Positions 52,522 through 61,695 of a stretch of 64,000 bases of DNA are shown in pieces. Origin of the DNA: JAKZVK01 sp965248255 (GTDB taxonomy: Bacteria > Acidobacteriota > Terriglobia > Bryobacterales > UBA6623). Both the position numbers and the translations under genes were made by a program. The stretch is taken from contig CBDFIW010000003.1 of NCBI GenBank assembly GCA_965248255.1, forward strand, positions 1,798,001 to 1,862,000, written 5' to 3'. A model generated the notes under the pieces. It saw nothing but the letters and a program-made list of their open reading frames with translations, did not search any database and had not been told where the DNA came from. The stretch's first letter is position 1, and each line of letters opens with the position of its first letter.

Positions 52522-52947
52522 TCAGCGCGGTGAAGGCGGATGCGGGGGAGGGGAGACAGCCGCTCCCGACGCTGCAAACAGGGGCTCCGTCTCCTTGTTC
52601 AGGAGCACCCAAAGCCCGTAAATGCCGAGCGCTGTCCCCAATGGGACATTCGGTAGATTCATGGCCGAGAGCACGATCGTTAGAATTCGCGCCCAGGGCC
52701 GATACTTCATCACGCCGAACCCGGCAGCGATGCCGCAAGCGGAGCTGACGGCAATGAATCCGACGAGCAGGGCGCCGACGGCGCCAATGATCGGGATGGC
52801 GATAACCGCCTCCGGATCCTCATGAGCCGCCGCACCTGCTAGACCGAGCGCCCCCAGCCCGAAGACCACGACGAGCAAGGCGACCAGCAACCCCAGCGCT
52901 CCGCAAATGATGTAGAGCACACCGAGTATTCTTACGTGATCGTGCAA
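52522..52947 (-). CDS. Small integral membrane protein (four TM)
   Basis: A 141-residue membrane protein with four hydrophobic segments (RILGVLYIICGALGLLVALL, GALGLAGAAAHEDPEA, VIAIPIIGAVGALLVGFIAV, ARILTIVLSAMNLPNVPLG) and a Pro-rich C-terminal tail (PPPHPPSPR). TTG 52947 is used because AGGAAGGAACCC precedes it; another start is possible. It matches the common DUF4064/DUF4190-like small membrane type but I do not assign a family. Confidence 0.7.
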   Translation of the reverse strand: MHDHVRILGVLYIICGALGLLVALLVVVFGLGALGLAGAAAHEDPEAVIAIPIIGAVGALLVGFIAVSSACGIAAGFGVMKYRPWARILTIVLSAMNLPNVPLGTALGIYGLWVLLNKETEPLFAASGAAVSPPPHPPSPR

Positions 52948-53085
52948 GGGTTCCTTCCTGGTCGGGTCGAGGCCCTATTGTATTACGGCTCCTCTAGCGC
53001 GGCAAGCCGCTACCGCTCGACCCCCGCCTTGCCTCGAATACGAATAGAGGGCAGGACGCGAGTCGCCCGCCTGTTTAGACTTTGC

Positions 53086-53103
53086 CTACGGCTCGCGCCG
53101 TGG
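53086..53103 (+). repeat. REP-like palindrome, family A
   Basis: CTACGGC-TCGC-GCCGTGG with one mismatch, followed by GCTACTTTC, the same trailer as the unit at 1440 read on the minus strand. A second motif CGTCCGCTTCACGGATTGG follows immediately and resembles CGTCCGCTTCGCGGACT near 29246. Confidence 0.5.
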
Positions 53104-53263
53104 GCTACTTTCATACGTCCGCTTCACGGATTGGGCTCCTCTGTTACCGGCAAGCCTACGGACGGAATAGGGTCGCGGCTCGGCTTGGGAGGGCCTCGTT
53201 GAGGACGCGGTGATACAATCAACAGCGAGAGGTTGCGTTCACCATCCTTCAGGGAGGCGAAGC

Positions 53264-53749
53264 GTGGCGGGCAAGAAAAACGGACGACAGGTTCAAGATT
53301 TCTGTGAACTAGGCACCAAGCGGCTGATGGAAGGCCGTGTCGCCGAAGCGATCGAGCTGTACGAAAAAAGCATCGACGTCGAGCCCACGGCCGAAGGCTA
53401 CACCTTTCGCGGATGGGCCGTTTCGTTTCTCGGATATCTCGACGAAGCCATAGAAGATTGCAAGAAAGCCATTCAGCTCGACCCCGAATTCGGTAACCCC
53501 TACAACGACATCGGCGTCTACCTGATGCAACTGGGCAAGTTCGATGATGCCGTCCCCTGGCTCCAGCACGCCAAGCGGGCGAAACGCTACGAACCGCGTC
53601 ACTTTCCCTATCTCAACCTGGGACGGGTGTTCTTGGCCAAGGGTGACCAGATGCGCGCGCTTGACGAGTTCGTCAAGGCGCTCGAGATCCACCCCGGTGA
53701 CGAGGGCGCCCTCGAAGCCCTTGAAGAGATCAAGTACTCGGTGAACTGA
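53264..53749 (+). CDS. Short TPR protein
   Basis: A 161-residue protein starting (V)AGKKNGRQVQDFCELG with four TPR-like units: FCELGTKRLMEGRVAEAIEL, GYTFRGWAVSFLGYLDEAIE, PYNDIGVYLMQLGKFDDAVP, PYLNLGRVFLAKGDQMRALD. It has no signal peptide, so it is probably cytosolic and a protein-protein adaptor. GTG 53264 is chosen because TACAAT at 53214-53219 precedes it and GGGAGGCGAAGC is its ribosome site. Its stop overlaps the tail of the convergent aldo/keto reductase gene by 20 bp. Confidence 0.85.
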   Translation: MAGKKNGRQVQDFCELGTKRLMEGRVAEAIELYEKSIDVEPTAEGYTFRGWAVSFLGYLDEAIEDCKKAIQLDPEFGNPYNDIGVYLMQLGKFDDAVPWLQHAKRAKRYEPRHFPYLNLGRVFLAKGDQMRALDEFVKALEIHPGDEGALEALEEIKYSVN

Positions 53750-55139
53750 AGCCCCGCAGAATCGAGAGGCTGCCGAGCGAGACGGTCTCGGTCGAGATTC
53801 CCATCGCATCTTCGACGTACTCGGGACGTCTCATCCCGACGAGCGTGCACGAGAGGCCGTCCAAGCCACTGTGGACACGCAAGGCCATACGGCTCAGCGA
53901 CTGGCCGTCGGCCGGATAGCCCGCTTCAACCAGGCGTGCCCGAACCTCATCGGAGGCCGCTTGCTGCCGGGCGCCGAGATGCCGCCCGATCGACGGCAGC
54001 AACGGGTTCATCTGCTCGATGAAGCCGCGCAACCACGTACCCCTGTCGGGCTGCTCCTGCGACTTCTCACGTGCATCCACCAGCCACGCCTGGATCGGTT
54101 CGACTACATGACGTCCCGCTACCTGCTCCCAATGCTGCGGCGAATCGATCCGCGGCACGACGCGCAGAAGCAACTCCGAAACCGTCTCGCCGCTGCCGAG
54201 TCTAATCGGTTCACCGGTCAACTCCCGCCACTGCGTCTCGTGGCGAGTGAGCGGCTCGACAAGTGCCCTCAGGGCGTCGAGACCCGGTGGAGACGAGCCC
54301 GGCTCGGCCCAGTCCGCCAGCCGCATCATGCGGTTCTGATGGAATGCGTTGAGGGGCCGGTTCGCCAGCACGCCCAGTTTGTGGTCGTGGCAGAATTGAA
54401 GCACCGTTCGACCGTCGTTGTTCGGCTCGAGTGCGCCGCCCGGCTCGTAGAGGTTCAGCGGCAATTGGACGACGCCGAAGTGGTGATGCGCCGAAACCGC
54501 GCGCGCTTCCGCCAGGCACCAGGCCACGCTGGTCATGGCCGTAGGCCCGTTGCCATCGAACGCAGGTTGCCCGAAGTTGTTTGAGCTGACACCGTAAAAG
54601 CGAATCCGCCCCGCCTCCACCTGGCTTTCGAGATAGCGGAAGGCGTCGCGCACGCGCCGGTAGAACTCATCGTGGTCGTCCGTCGTCAATGGACGCCGAT
54701 GTGCCACGTCTTCCAAATAGTACTCGGGGTTGTGGAGCAGGTAGACGTCGACCGAGTCCCGCTGCATCCTCGCCAGCGAGCGCTCGACTTGCGTCTCGAG
54801 AAACTCAGGATGGATCGAGTGCCAGATACCGGGTCCGTACTCCACGACCTCGGGGAATGAGCGCTGCTGGGCCAGCGCCATGTTGCGGCCCTGGATATAG
54901 CCGCCCTTGGTGACCACGATCACGCGCTCCGGCGGAAGGCCCCGCAGCACCCTGCCCGCCAGCTCTTCCGAGGCGCCATCGCCGTAATTAGCGCTCGTGT
55001 CGATCAGGTTGCCGCCGCGCGCCAGGTAGGCTCGCAATGCCGCTTCGTGGTTATCATTGCCGTCGACGACCCGGTAGCAGCCGAAGCCGAACGGGTGGCA
55101 GTGCAGGCCCGTCGAACCCAGGGGACGGAGTGTGTTCAT
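53730..55139 (-). CDS. Aldo/keto reductase family protein with extra C-terminal domain
   Basis: A 469-residue protein whose first 300 residues are a TIM-barrel aldo/keto reductase: MNTLRPLGSTGLHCHPFGFG, LIDTSANYGDGASEELAG (catalytic Asp/Tyr), VIVVTKGGYIQGRN (Lys) and SVDVYLLHNPEYYL (His). The extra 160 residues (from about WLRGFIEQMNPLLPSI) are not part of the usual barrel and are unknown. ATG 55139 overlaps the stop of the YkgJ-type gene (55138-55136) in ATGA, so the pair is translationally coupled. It acts on carbonyl compounds with NADPH. Confidence 0.88.
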   Translation of the reverse strand: MNTLRPLGSTGLHCHPFGFGCYRVVDGNDNHEAALRAYLARGGNLIDTSANYGDGASEELAGRVLRGLPPERVIVVTKGGYIQGRNMALAQQRSFPEVVEYGPGIWHSIHPEFLETQVERSLARMQRDSVDVYLLHNPEYYLEDVAHRRPLTTDDHDEFYRRVRDAFRYLESQVEAGRIRFYGVSSNNFGQPAFDGNGPTAMTSVAWCLAEARAVSAHHHFGVVQLPLNLYEPGGALEPNNDGRTVLQFCHDHKLGVLANRPLNAFHQNRMMRLADWAEPGSSPPGLDALRALVEPLTRHETQWRELTGEPIRLGSGETVSELLLRVVPRIDSPQHWEQVAGRHVVEPIQAWLVDAREKSQEQPDRGTWLRGFIEQMNPLLPSIGRHLGARQQAASDEVRARLVEAGYPADGQSLSRMALRVHSGLDGLSCTLVGMRRPEYVEDAMGISTETVSLGSLSILRGFSSPST

Positions 55140-55762
55140 CTCGGCAGGTGACCCTCGTAATCCTTGAGGATAGCGTGGGCCACCGAAATGGGTAGTTCGT
55201 CCCGTTTGCCACCGTCGCGGTCGTAGTCGCTTTGGAGGCCGGTCCATGCTTCGGCGAGGCCGGTCTGGATACGGACGAGATGCGGATCTTCGAACGCCTC
55301 CCCGGGACGAAAGTTCAACTCACAGGCGAAGATGCGCGCGGGCTGCTCGGGGTGGTAAATCGGCATCCCGAACTTGCGACAGATGAGCGGCCGGTGATCA
55401 TAGATCGTGCAGGCGCCGCCCACCAGGGCCGGACAAGCCAGGCGCGTCTCCGGCCGCGGCAGGTTGCCCCACGCCTGAATGAACCCGTGCCGGCGCATCA
55501 CCTCGTCACGCTTCGGCAAGTAGGCCCTAGCATTCTCGACCAGCTTTTGCCGCGTCTCTGGCGGCAGGCTCTTCACGTCACGCGAAACCTGCGCCGCCTC
55601 GACCTCGGTGAGGTGGAAGATGTGGTGACAGCAATCCGTGCAGCCCCGGCGGCACTGCATACGGGACTGTAACAGGCGGCGGTGACGCTTGCAGTTACGG
55701 GCGAACTCCCGCCCAATGGCTGCGTAACACTCCATGAGGCGTTGAACGTAGCGGTTGCCCAT
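55136..55762 (-). CDS. YkgJ-family cysteine-cluster (Fe-S) protein
   Basis: A 208-residue cytosolic protein with the family Cys motifs: CRRGCTDCCHHIF near residue 37 and CPALVGGACTIYDHRPLICRKFG near 110-132, plus a later Cys in FACELNFRPG. Members carry a metal cluster (often Fe-S) of unknown role. ATG 55762 starts MGNRYVQRLMECYAAIGREF. It is the first gene of a two-gene operon with the aldo/keto reductase (ATGA coupling) and is divergent from the histidine kinase; the shared intergenic region may link their control. Confidence 0.85.
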   Translation of the reverse strand: MGNRYVQRLMECYAAIGREFARNCKRHRRLLQSRMQCRRGCTDCCHHIFHLTEVEAAQVSRDVKSLPPETRQKLVENARAYLPKRDEVMRRHGFIQAWGNLPRPETRLACPALVGGACTIYDHRPLICRKFGMPIYHPEQPARIFACELNFRPGEAFEDPHLVRIQTGLAEAWTGLQSDYDRDGGKRDELPISVAHAILKDYEGHLPR

Positions 55763-55873
55763 GAGGAAGGGTGCCCGGCGGCATCAGAACTATTAGGGTT
55801 ATCGGCCGGAAGCGCCCTCGATTCGACGTTGTCCGCCGCTGATCTTTCGGGACGCTGCGCCGAGGCTCACCGA

Positions 55874-55879
55874 TATAAT
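55874..55879 (+). promoter_or_regulatory. -10 element (TATAAT) before the histidine kinase
   Basis: TATAAT ends 17 nt before the ATG at 55897, giving a very short leader. No clear -35 is visible. Confidence 0.35.
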
Positions 55880-55896
55880 TGGGACAACTCCTCCCC

Positions 55897-58533
55897 ATGC
55901 GCCGGTTCTGCTCACTTCCGAGACCACTCCTTCTGAGTCTGGCTCTGGTTCTGGCCGCGGTCTCGGTCGGGTACGCCATCGTCTGGACGTTTCTTGTCCA
56001 CGATACCATCGACCTGGGTGTCGTCTTGCCCGCCGACCCCCCCCAGACCCTTCCCTTCCGTTGTGCTGGTTGCCGATGACAGTCCCGCACAACGGGCAGG
56101 TCTTCGGGTCGGCGATCGCCTTCTGGCGGTAAACGGATGCCGTCTTGAGACGATGGAACCCTACTACGAGGTTGTCCTTAACGGCACGCCCGGCGACGCC
56201 GTTGTCCTGACAGTCGAGCGCTCCGGCCTGGACCAGCCGCTTCACCTATCGGCTGAACTCGACCCTTCGAAAGAGGCCACCGACAGGCACGACACGATCC
56301 CCGGCTGGATCGCTCACTACATCCTGGCGAACTTCCCAATCCTTTTTATCGCTGTGGGCCTGACGGTCTTGTTTTCGCGCCTCGATGACCGCAACGCCTG
56401 GCTGCTGGCGTCTCCCTTCTTTGGCATCGTGGCTGGGGCGCCCGCCATGTCGTACGAAGGCGCTATCCATCCGTCGGTGCGGGGTTTCGCCCTGTGGTAC
56501 CACGTGACCTTCTTCGGCCTAATGCCGGCGATGAGCTACTGGTTGTTCGCCGTTTTTCCGGTCTCGTCGCCGATCGACCGGCGTTTCCCGCGCCTCAAGA
56601 CCATTCTCCTTGTGCCGGGGGTAGTCGTGACGGTGCCGCTCGGGCTGGCGACGCTCATCGACGGCACCACCTGGCCGCTCTGGCTCACCTATCAGGCCGG
56701 ACTGCGTTGGTTTGGCGGCGCTTTCATCTGGCTGCTTTCCGCCTACCTGATCGGAGTGATCGTGCTGGGCCTGGTTTCGCTGGTGTGGAACGGCCTACGG
56801 CCGCAAACGGCGGAGGTGCGGAGGAAAACCCGCGTCATCATGTGGGGCGTACTGTTGGGCGTGGGCCCCTACATGCTGATCATCATCGCGTCGCTGTTTG
56901 CGGGCCGCTTCTATATGACGTTTCCCTTCGAGCTCTGGGCTCCCGCGGTCCTTGCGTTGTTGTTGGTGCCCCTGTCGTTCGCTTATGCCGTCGTCAAACA
57001 TCGCGTGCTCGATATCCCGGTGCTGCTCCGGCGTAGCGCCCGCTACATGCTCGTCCAGCGCGGATTCACGGTTTTGCTGGGCCTGGTCGGCGTGGCCGTT
57101 TCGATGCTGTTCGTCGCCAGGGTGTCGGATATCATCCCCTTGGGCGACGAGCAGACGCTTTACGGGCAACTCATGATCGTCGCGGCGTTCGGCGGAGCCG
57201 TCGTCTGGGCGGGAGCGCGCGCCCACCGGCGGGTCGCCGAGCGCATCGACCGCGCTTTCTTTCGCAGCGCCTACGACGCCCGCCGGGTGCTCGAAGACCT
57301 TACCGAAAAGGCCCGTCAGGCGACCACGGTGGACGAGCTGGCCCGGCAACTGCGCCTTCACGTCAAAGCGGCTCTGCAGCCCACGACCCTCGCCATCTAC
57401 CTGGAATCCCCCGACGGCAGCCTCGAAGCGCAAGCATCTGAAGTCCCGGACGACTTGGCCTGTCTTCCCGCCGACCTCGCCTTACTCGCCGATTTGGCCA
57501 AAGACGGCCGACCCCGCGACATCGTGCCGTCGGACAGCGTGGACGCGGGGCAGCTTCGCATTCTCGATCAGCTGCAAGCCGAATCTCTGGTGCCGATGCC
57601 GGGCCGCGATGGCCGCCTTGTTGGTCTGCTCGTTCTCGGTCCGCGGCTGTCCGAGGAGCCTTACTCGCGGGAAGACAAGCGCCTGCTCGCCTCCGTGGCG
57701 GGCCAGGCGGCGATCGCACTCGAGAGTATTCGGCTGGCTGGCGAGATGTTCCGGATTCGCGAGAAGCAGGCGCAACTGATCATGCAGGAGAAGATGGCCG
57801 CCCTGTCAAAGCTTGTCGCCGGTGTCGCGCACGAGATGAACACCCCACTCGGAGTCGCTATCAGCTCGATGACCACCGTGGAGCGATGCGCCGCCCAGAT
57901 CTCCGACACCCTCGACCCGGCCCAGAGCGGGACCGACGTCCGCAGTGACGCACGCCTCAGCCGCGCCCTTTCGCTGCTGAAAGAGAACTCCCGCACGACG
58001 AACGAAGCCGGACGCCGCATGGCCGGCTTGGTCGGCGCGCTGCGTGACTTCGCCAGCCTCGACGAGGCGGAGCTTCAGAAAACCGACTGCGGGCCGGACT
58101 CGACTCCACGCTCGCCCTCATCCACGGCGACAAAATCGGAAGCGTGCGCGTCTTGAAGGACTACGAGGAGATCCCGCCCGTCTACTGCCGTCCGCAGCAG
58201 ATCAACCAAGTGTTCATGACCCTACTGGTCAATGCCTTCGAGGCGATGGATGGGGGCGGCACGCTGCACATTCACACCGCCGCGACCGGAGACCACGTCA
58301 CGGTCGAGATCGCCGACACCGGCAGGGGGATTCCCCGCGAACAGATGGGCAAGTTATTCGAGATCGGTTTCACCGCGAAGTCAACCCGCATGAGCATGGG
58401 ATTGGGTCTTCCGACCGGCCGCAACATCATCGACCGGCACGGAGGCTCATTGTCGGTGGAGAGCGAAGTCGGCCGGGGCACTACCTTCCGGATCTCCCTG
58501 CCGGTGCACTCGACCGCAGCCGAGCAAAAGTAA
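55897..58533 (+). pseudogene. PDZ/GAF membrane sensor histidine kinase with two compensating frameshifts
   Basis: Corrected, this is an 878-residue membrane histidine kinase: TM1 (LLLSLALVLAAVSVGYAIVW), a PDZ-like segment (QRAGLRVGDRLLAVNGCRL), seven TM helices to about residue 400, a GAF domain (VDELARQLRLHVKAALQPTT), HisKA with the phosphorylated His in VAGVAHEMNTPLG (about residue 644), then the HATPase N-box FMTLLVNAFEAM and G-boxes DTGRGIPREQM and MGLGLPTGRNI. Two breaks: in a C8 run at 56037-56044 (first frame reads ADPPQTLPFRCAG) and near 58089 (ELQKTDCG instead of LRAGLDSTLALIHGDKIG). One base inserted in the first, one removed in the second restore a full frame. No response regulator is adjacent. 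Confidence 0.75.
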
Positions 58534-58762
58534 CGACAGGCACTCCTGTCTGGGCGGCGCGCAGCGGCAGCAAACTAGCCGAGGGCTGCGCCCTTGATAT
58601 CCCGAGTGTCGAGGATCAGCAGGCGTAGGGGCGGACCGCCGTGTCCGCCCGGTCGCGTCCCTTGGCAAGGCCGGTTCCCTCAGCGTCGAAGGCGAGAGCA
58701 ACCAGGCGGCACCGGGGTGGACGCAGCGGTCCACCCCTACACCATGACTGTTGCACGGATCG
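58534..58762. other. Intergenic region with two family B palindromes
   Basis: TAGGGGCGGACCGCCGTGTC with CGCCC (58626-58650) and GGGGTGGACGCAGCGGTCCA with CCCCTAC (58715-58740). No gene is seen between the kinase and the M36 gene. Confidence 0.5.
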
Positions 58763-61695
58763 TCAAGGGAGATTCGCCATGTCTGCAGCGACGTGGTGGC
58801 CGGAAAGCTCGGCCGGGTACAAGCGGACTTGGTCGAGCACCATGTTGAGGTACGCGCCGTTGTACCAGGAAGCCCGTCCGAACAGGGGGTCGACGACGGT
58901 CTGCGGTGTGAACGCATTGAACACCGCGGTTCGATCCAGCGACCCGTCGACGTAGACCGCTCCGCGGCGGCCCGTCTCGTGGAGCGTGAAAGCGACATGA
59001 TACCAGCGGTCCAGGTCGAGGGTGGTGTTGGATACGAGCCATGAAGAGGAGGCCGGCAGTCCGGAGACCGACAGGATCAGCCGCCCTTCGGAAGTAACCC
59101 CCGCGAACCAGCCCTGATAATCACCCCCGTAATTCGAGAAGATCGCGCCCCAGCCGCCCGGGTAGGCCGTGAGCTTCAACCAAGCCGTGAGCGTGAAACC
59201 GGCCGTGCTCAGGTCCGGCTGGGGAACAAGCCAGGCGTAGTCGCTCGATCCGTTGAAGTGGCGGGCGTTACCCGCGATGCCGGCAACGGGACTGGTGCCG
59301 CCGCCCGCCGTGACGGCGTCGTGTCCGTTCCCCGAGCCGTCGCTCAAGATTCCGCCAGGGCCGGACGCCGCATTGTCCATCGGCCAAGAGGCGACCGGCT
59401 GGGGCATACCCGCGGCGCCGAAATTCGCGAGGTCGTTGAGTACCTCGGCAGAAGTCCAAGCCTCAGGTTCCATCCGGATCTCGTCGAGGTCAGCCGTGAG
59501 GTAAGCGCCCTCATACCAAGAGGCCCTGCCGATTGTCACCGAGCCGCCGGCCTGCGGTGTGAGGCCGCCCGCGTACTCCCGCACGTCGGGCACCCCGTCG
59601 ATGTGGATCGCTCCCTCTTGATTTCGGCTGTCATAACTGACCGTCAGGTGGTACCAGCGGTTGAGCGATAGCGCCGTGTTTGAAACCAGTCCGCGAGAAC
59701 TCGAGGGAAGTCGATTTACCGAAAACGAAACGCGGCCGTCGGACCGTACCGCGATATGCCAACCCTGATAGTTGCCGCCATAGTTCGAAGCAACCATGCC
59801 AAAGTTTGGCGGATACGCCGTCAGCCGAATCCACGAACGGATCGTGAAGCGGGCAGGAGTCAGGCGGTAGGAGGGATCGACAGTGACCGCCGCGCCGGCC
59901 CCGTCGAATCGGCGGCCCAGGCCTTGAATCCCAGCCACCGGTTGACTCCCAACCATCGTCCCGTGATGCGCGTTCCCGGAGCTGTCGTCGGCGTTACCCT
60001 CGAATCGCCAATCGGCGGTGACCGAAGGGTCCGGGGTCGGGAGAGGGGGTGAAAAGGAGGCGAAGTCAGCCGCCACTTCAGCGCCGCTCCAGGCACGGGA
60101 GACAACCCGTGTCTCGTCTATTGCGAAGTTGAGGTAATAGCCGTTGTACCAGGACGCCCGACCCACCGTCATCGGGAGCACGGTCTCGGGGGTCAGGCCG
60201 GGCACAGACGCCTGCGATTGCAGCACGCCATCAACGTAGAGCGCAGCCAAACGTGTAGCCGCGTCGTAGCTGACGGAGATCGAGTACCAGCGCTCCAGCA
60301 CGAGCGGAGCGGAGGAGACCAGCCATCGAGCATCCGCGGGCGGCTGGGAAACCATGAAGATCAACTGACCGGCTGCGTCGACCGCCAGCAGCCATCCCTG
60401 GTAGTTGCCGCCGAAGGCGGAGAAGACCATCCCGAGACTGCCAGGGAAGGAGAGCAGCCGAACCCACGTCCGTACGGTGAAACTGGGCGGAGTCAACGCC
60501 TCGGCATCCGCAAACTCAATGGAGTCCGTCGATCCGTTCAGCAGCCTAGCGTTGCCCGAGACGCCCGGAACAGGGATGGATCCGAAGCTCTGGGTGGCGC
60601 CCCCATGGCCCCCGCCGAAAGAGTCAGCAATCGCCACGCCCGAACCCGAGCCGCTTTCGTTGAAGGTCCACTCCGCCACCAGCCCTCCGGCGGCAGGCAC
60701 CGTCAAAGTGACGGGAATCGTGCGCGGTGATCCCGTTGCGCACGCTGCGGTGATCTCGACGGCGCCGGCATAGCTGCCTGAAGCCAAGCCTGCCACCGCG
60801 GCCGTCACCGACGGACTTGAGGGAGCCGCCCCGGAAGCGGGTGAAACGCTCAGCCAGGAAGCCCCTTGGGTCACCGACGCTGTCCAGCTCAGGCTGCCGA
60901 CTCCGCTATTCGTGATCGTTAGAATCTCGCCGGCAGGGTCGACGCCCGCGGCGGGTGCGCTTAGGTTGAGAGCCTGCGGAGAGACCTCGAGCACTGCGGA
61001 CGGTGCGGCCAACCGCGAGACGCGAACGTTGTCGACGAACCAGCCCTCGTGGTCGTTTCGCAGGCTGTCGAACGTATCGAAGTCGAATCGCACTTGGAGA
61101 GTTTGCCCCGCGTATTTAGTGAGATTGACGCGGTAATGGTCGAAACCCGCGCCACCGGAGTTGTGTGCCAGGTGGCTGATCGTCCTCCAGCTTGCGCCGG
61201 CGTCCGTGCTGACCATCAGACGCCCTGAGTCGGCGTTGAGATAAGCCCCCGCCGATCCGCCGCCCAAGGTTACCTGCGCGCCGAAACCCTCGCCTGCCAG
61301 GAACTGGTCCCACTCGACGATGGCCCCGCTCGATGAGGTCAGATCGATGGGCGGCGAGGTCAAGGTTCCGAAGGTGCGCGCGCCGGTTTGGTAGGTGCCG
61401 GTGGCATCCTGCCCGAACCACCAGGAGTAGGCGCCGCCCGCCGCCCGGCGCGTCGAGAGGTGCCACAGGCCGGTTGCCGACCAGCCGTTGACGGCGGTCT
61501 CGGCATCGTCGAAGAACAACGTGTCGGCGAGGGTAGGCGGCGACCCGCCACAGACGCCCGGGGGGTCGTCCGCTTCGAAGACACTAAGCCCCGTGTCGTT
61601 GGGCTGCCCGGGCTGAAGCGGGTTCAACGCGGCCGAAGCGCCGAAGCCCCGCGCCGAGAAGACCGCCCACACTTCACAGGCGTTTGGGCCCCCTA
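58763..61695 (-). pseudogene. 3' part of the M36 metallopeptidase gene: LamG-like repeats, downstream of the IS630 insertion
   Basis: This fragment encodes the extracellular C-terminal two-thirds of a secreted fungalysin-type metalloprotease. From the TA target it runs in frame: GGPNACEVWAVFSARGFGAS (the end of the M36 catalytic domain), a jelly-roll/MAM-like region (GWSATGLWHLSTRRAAGGAY), a BACON-like beta sandwich (LEVSPQALNLSAPAAG, LSWTASVTQGASWLSVSP), then three LamG-like (concanavalin) domains, each with GGNYQGW, a WLVSN/RGLVSN strand, a WY(S/H) strand and a GRASWYNGAYLN strand. It ends at 58763. Extracellular adhesion or polysaccharide binding is likely. Disrupted by IS630. Confidence 0.85.
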
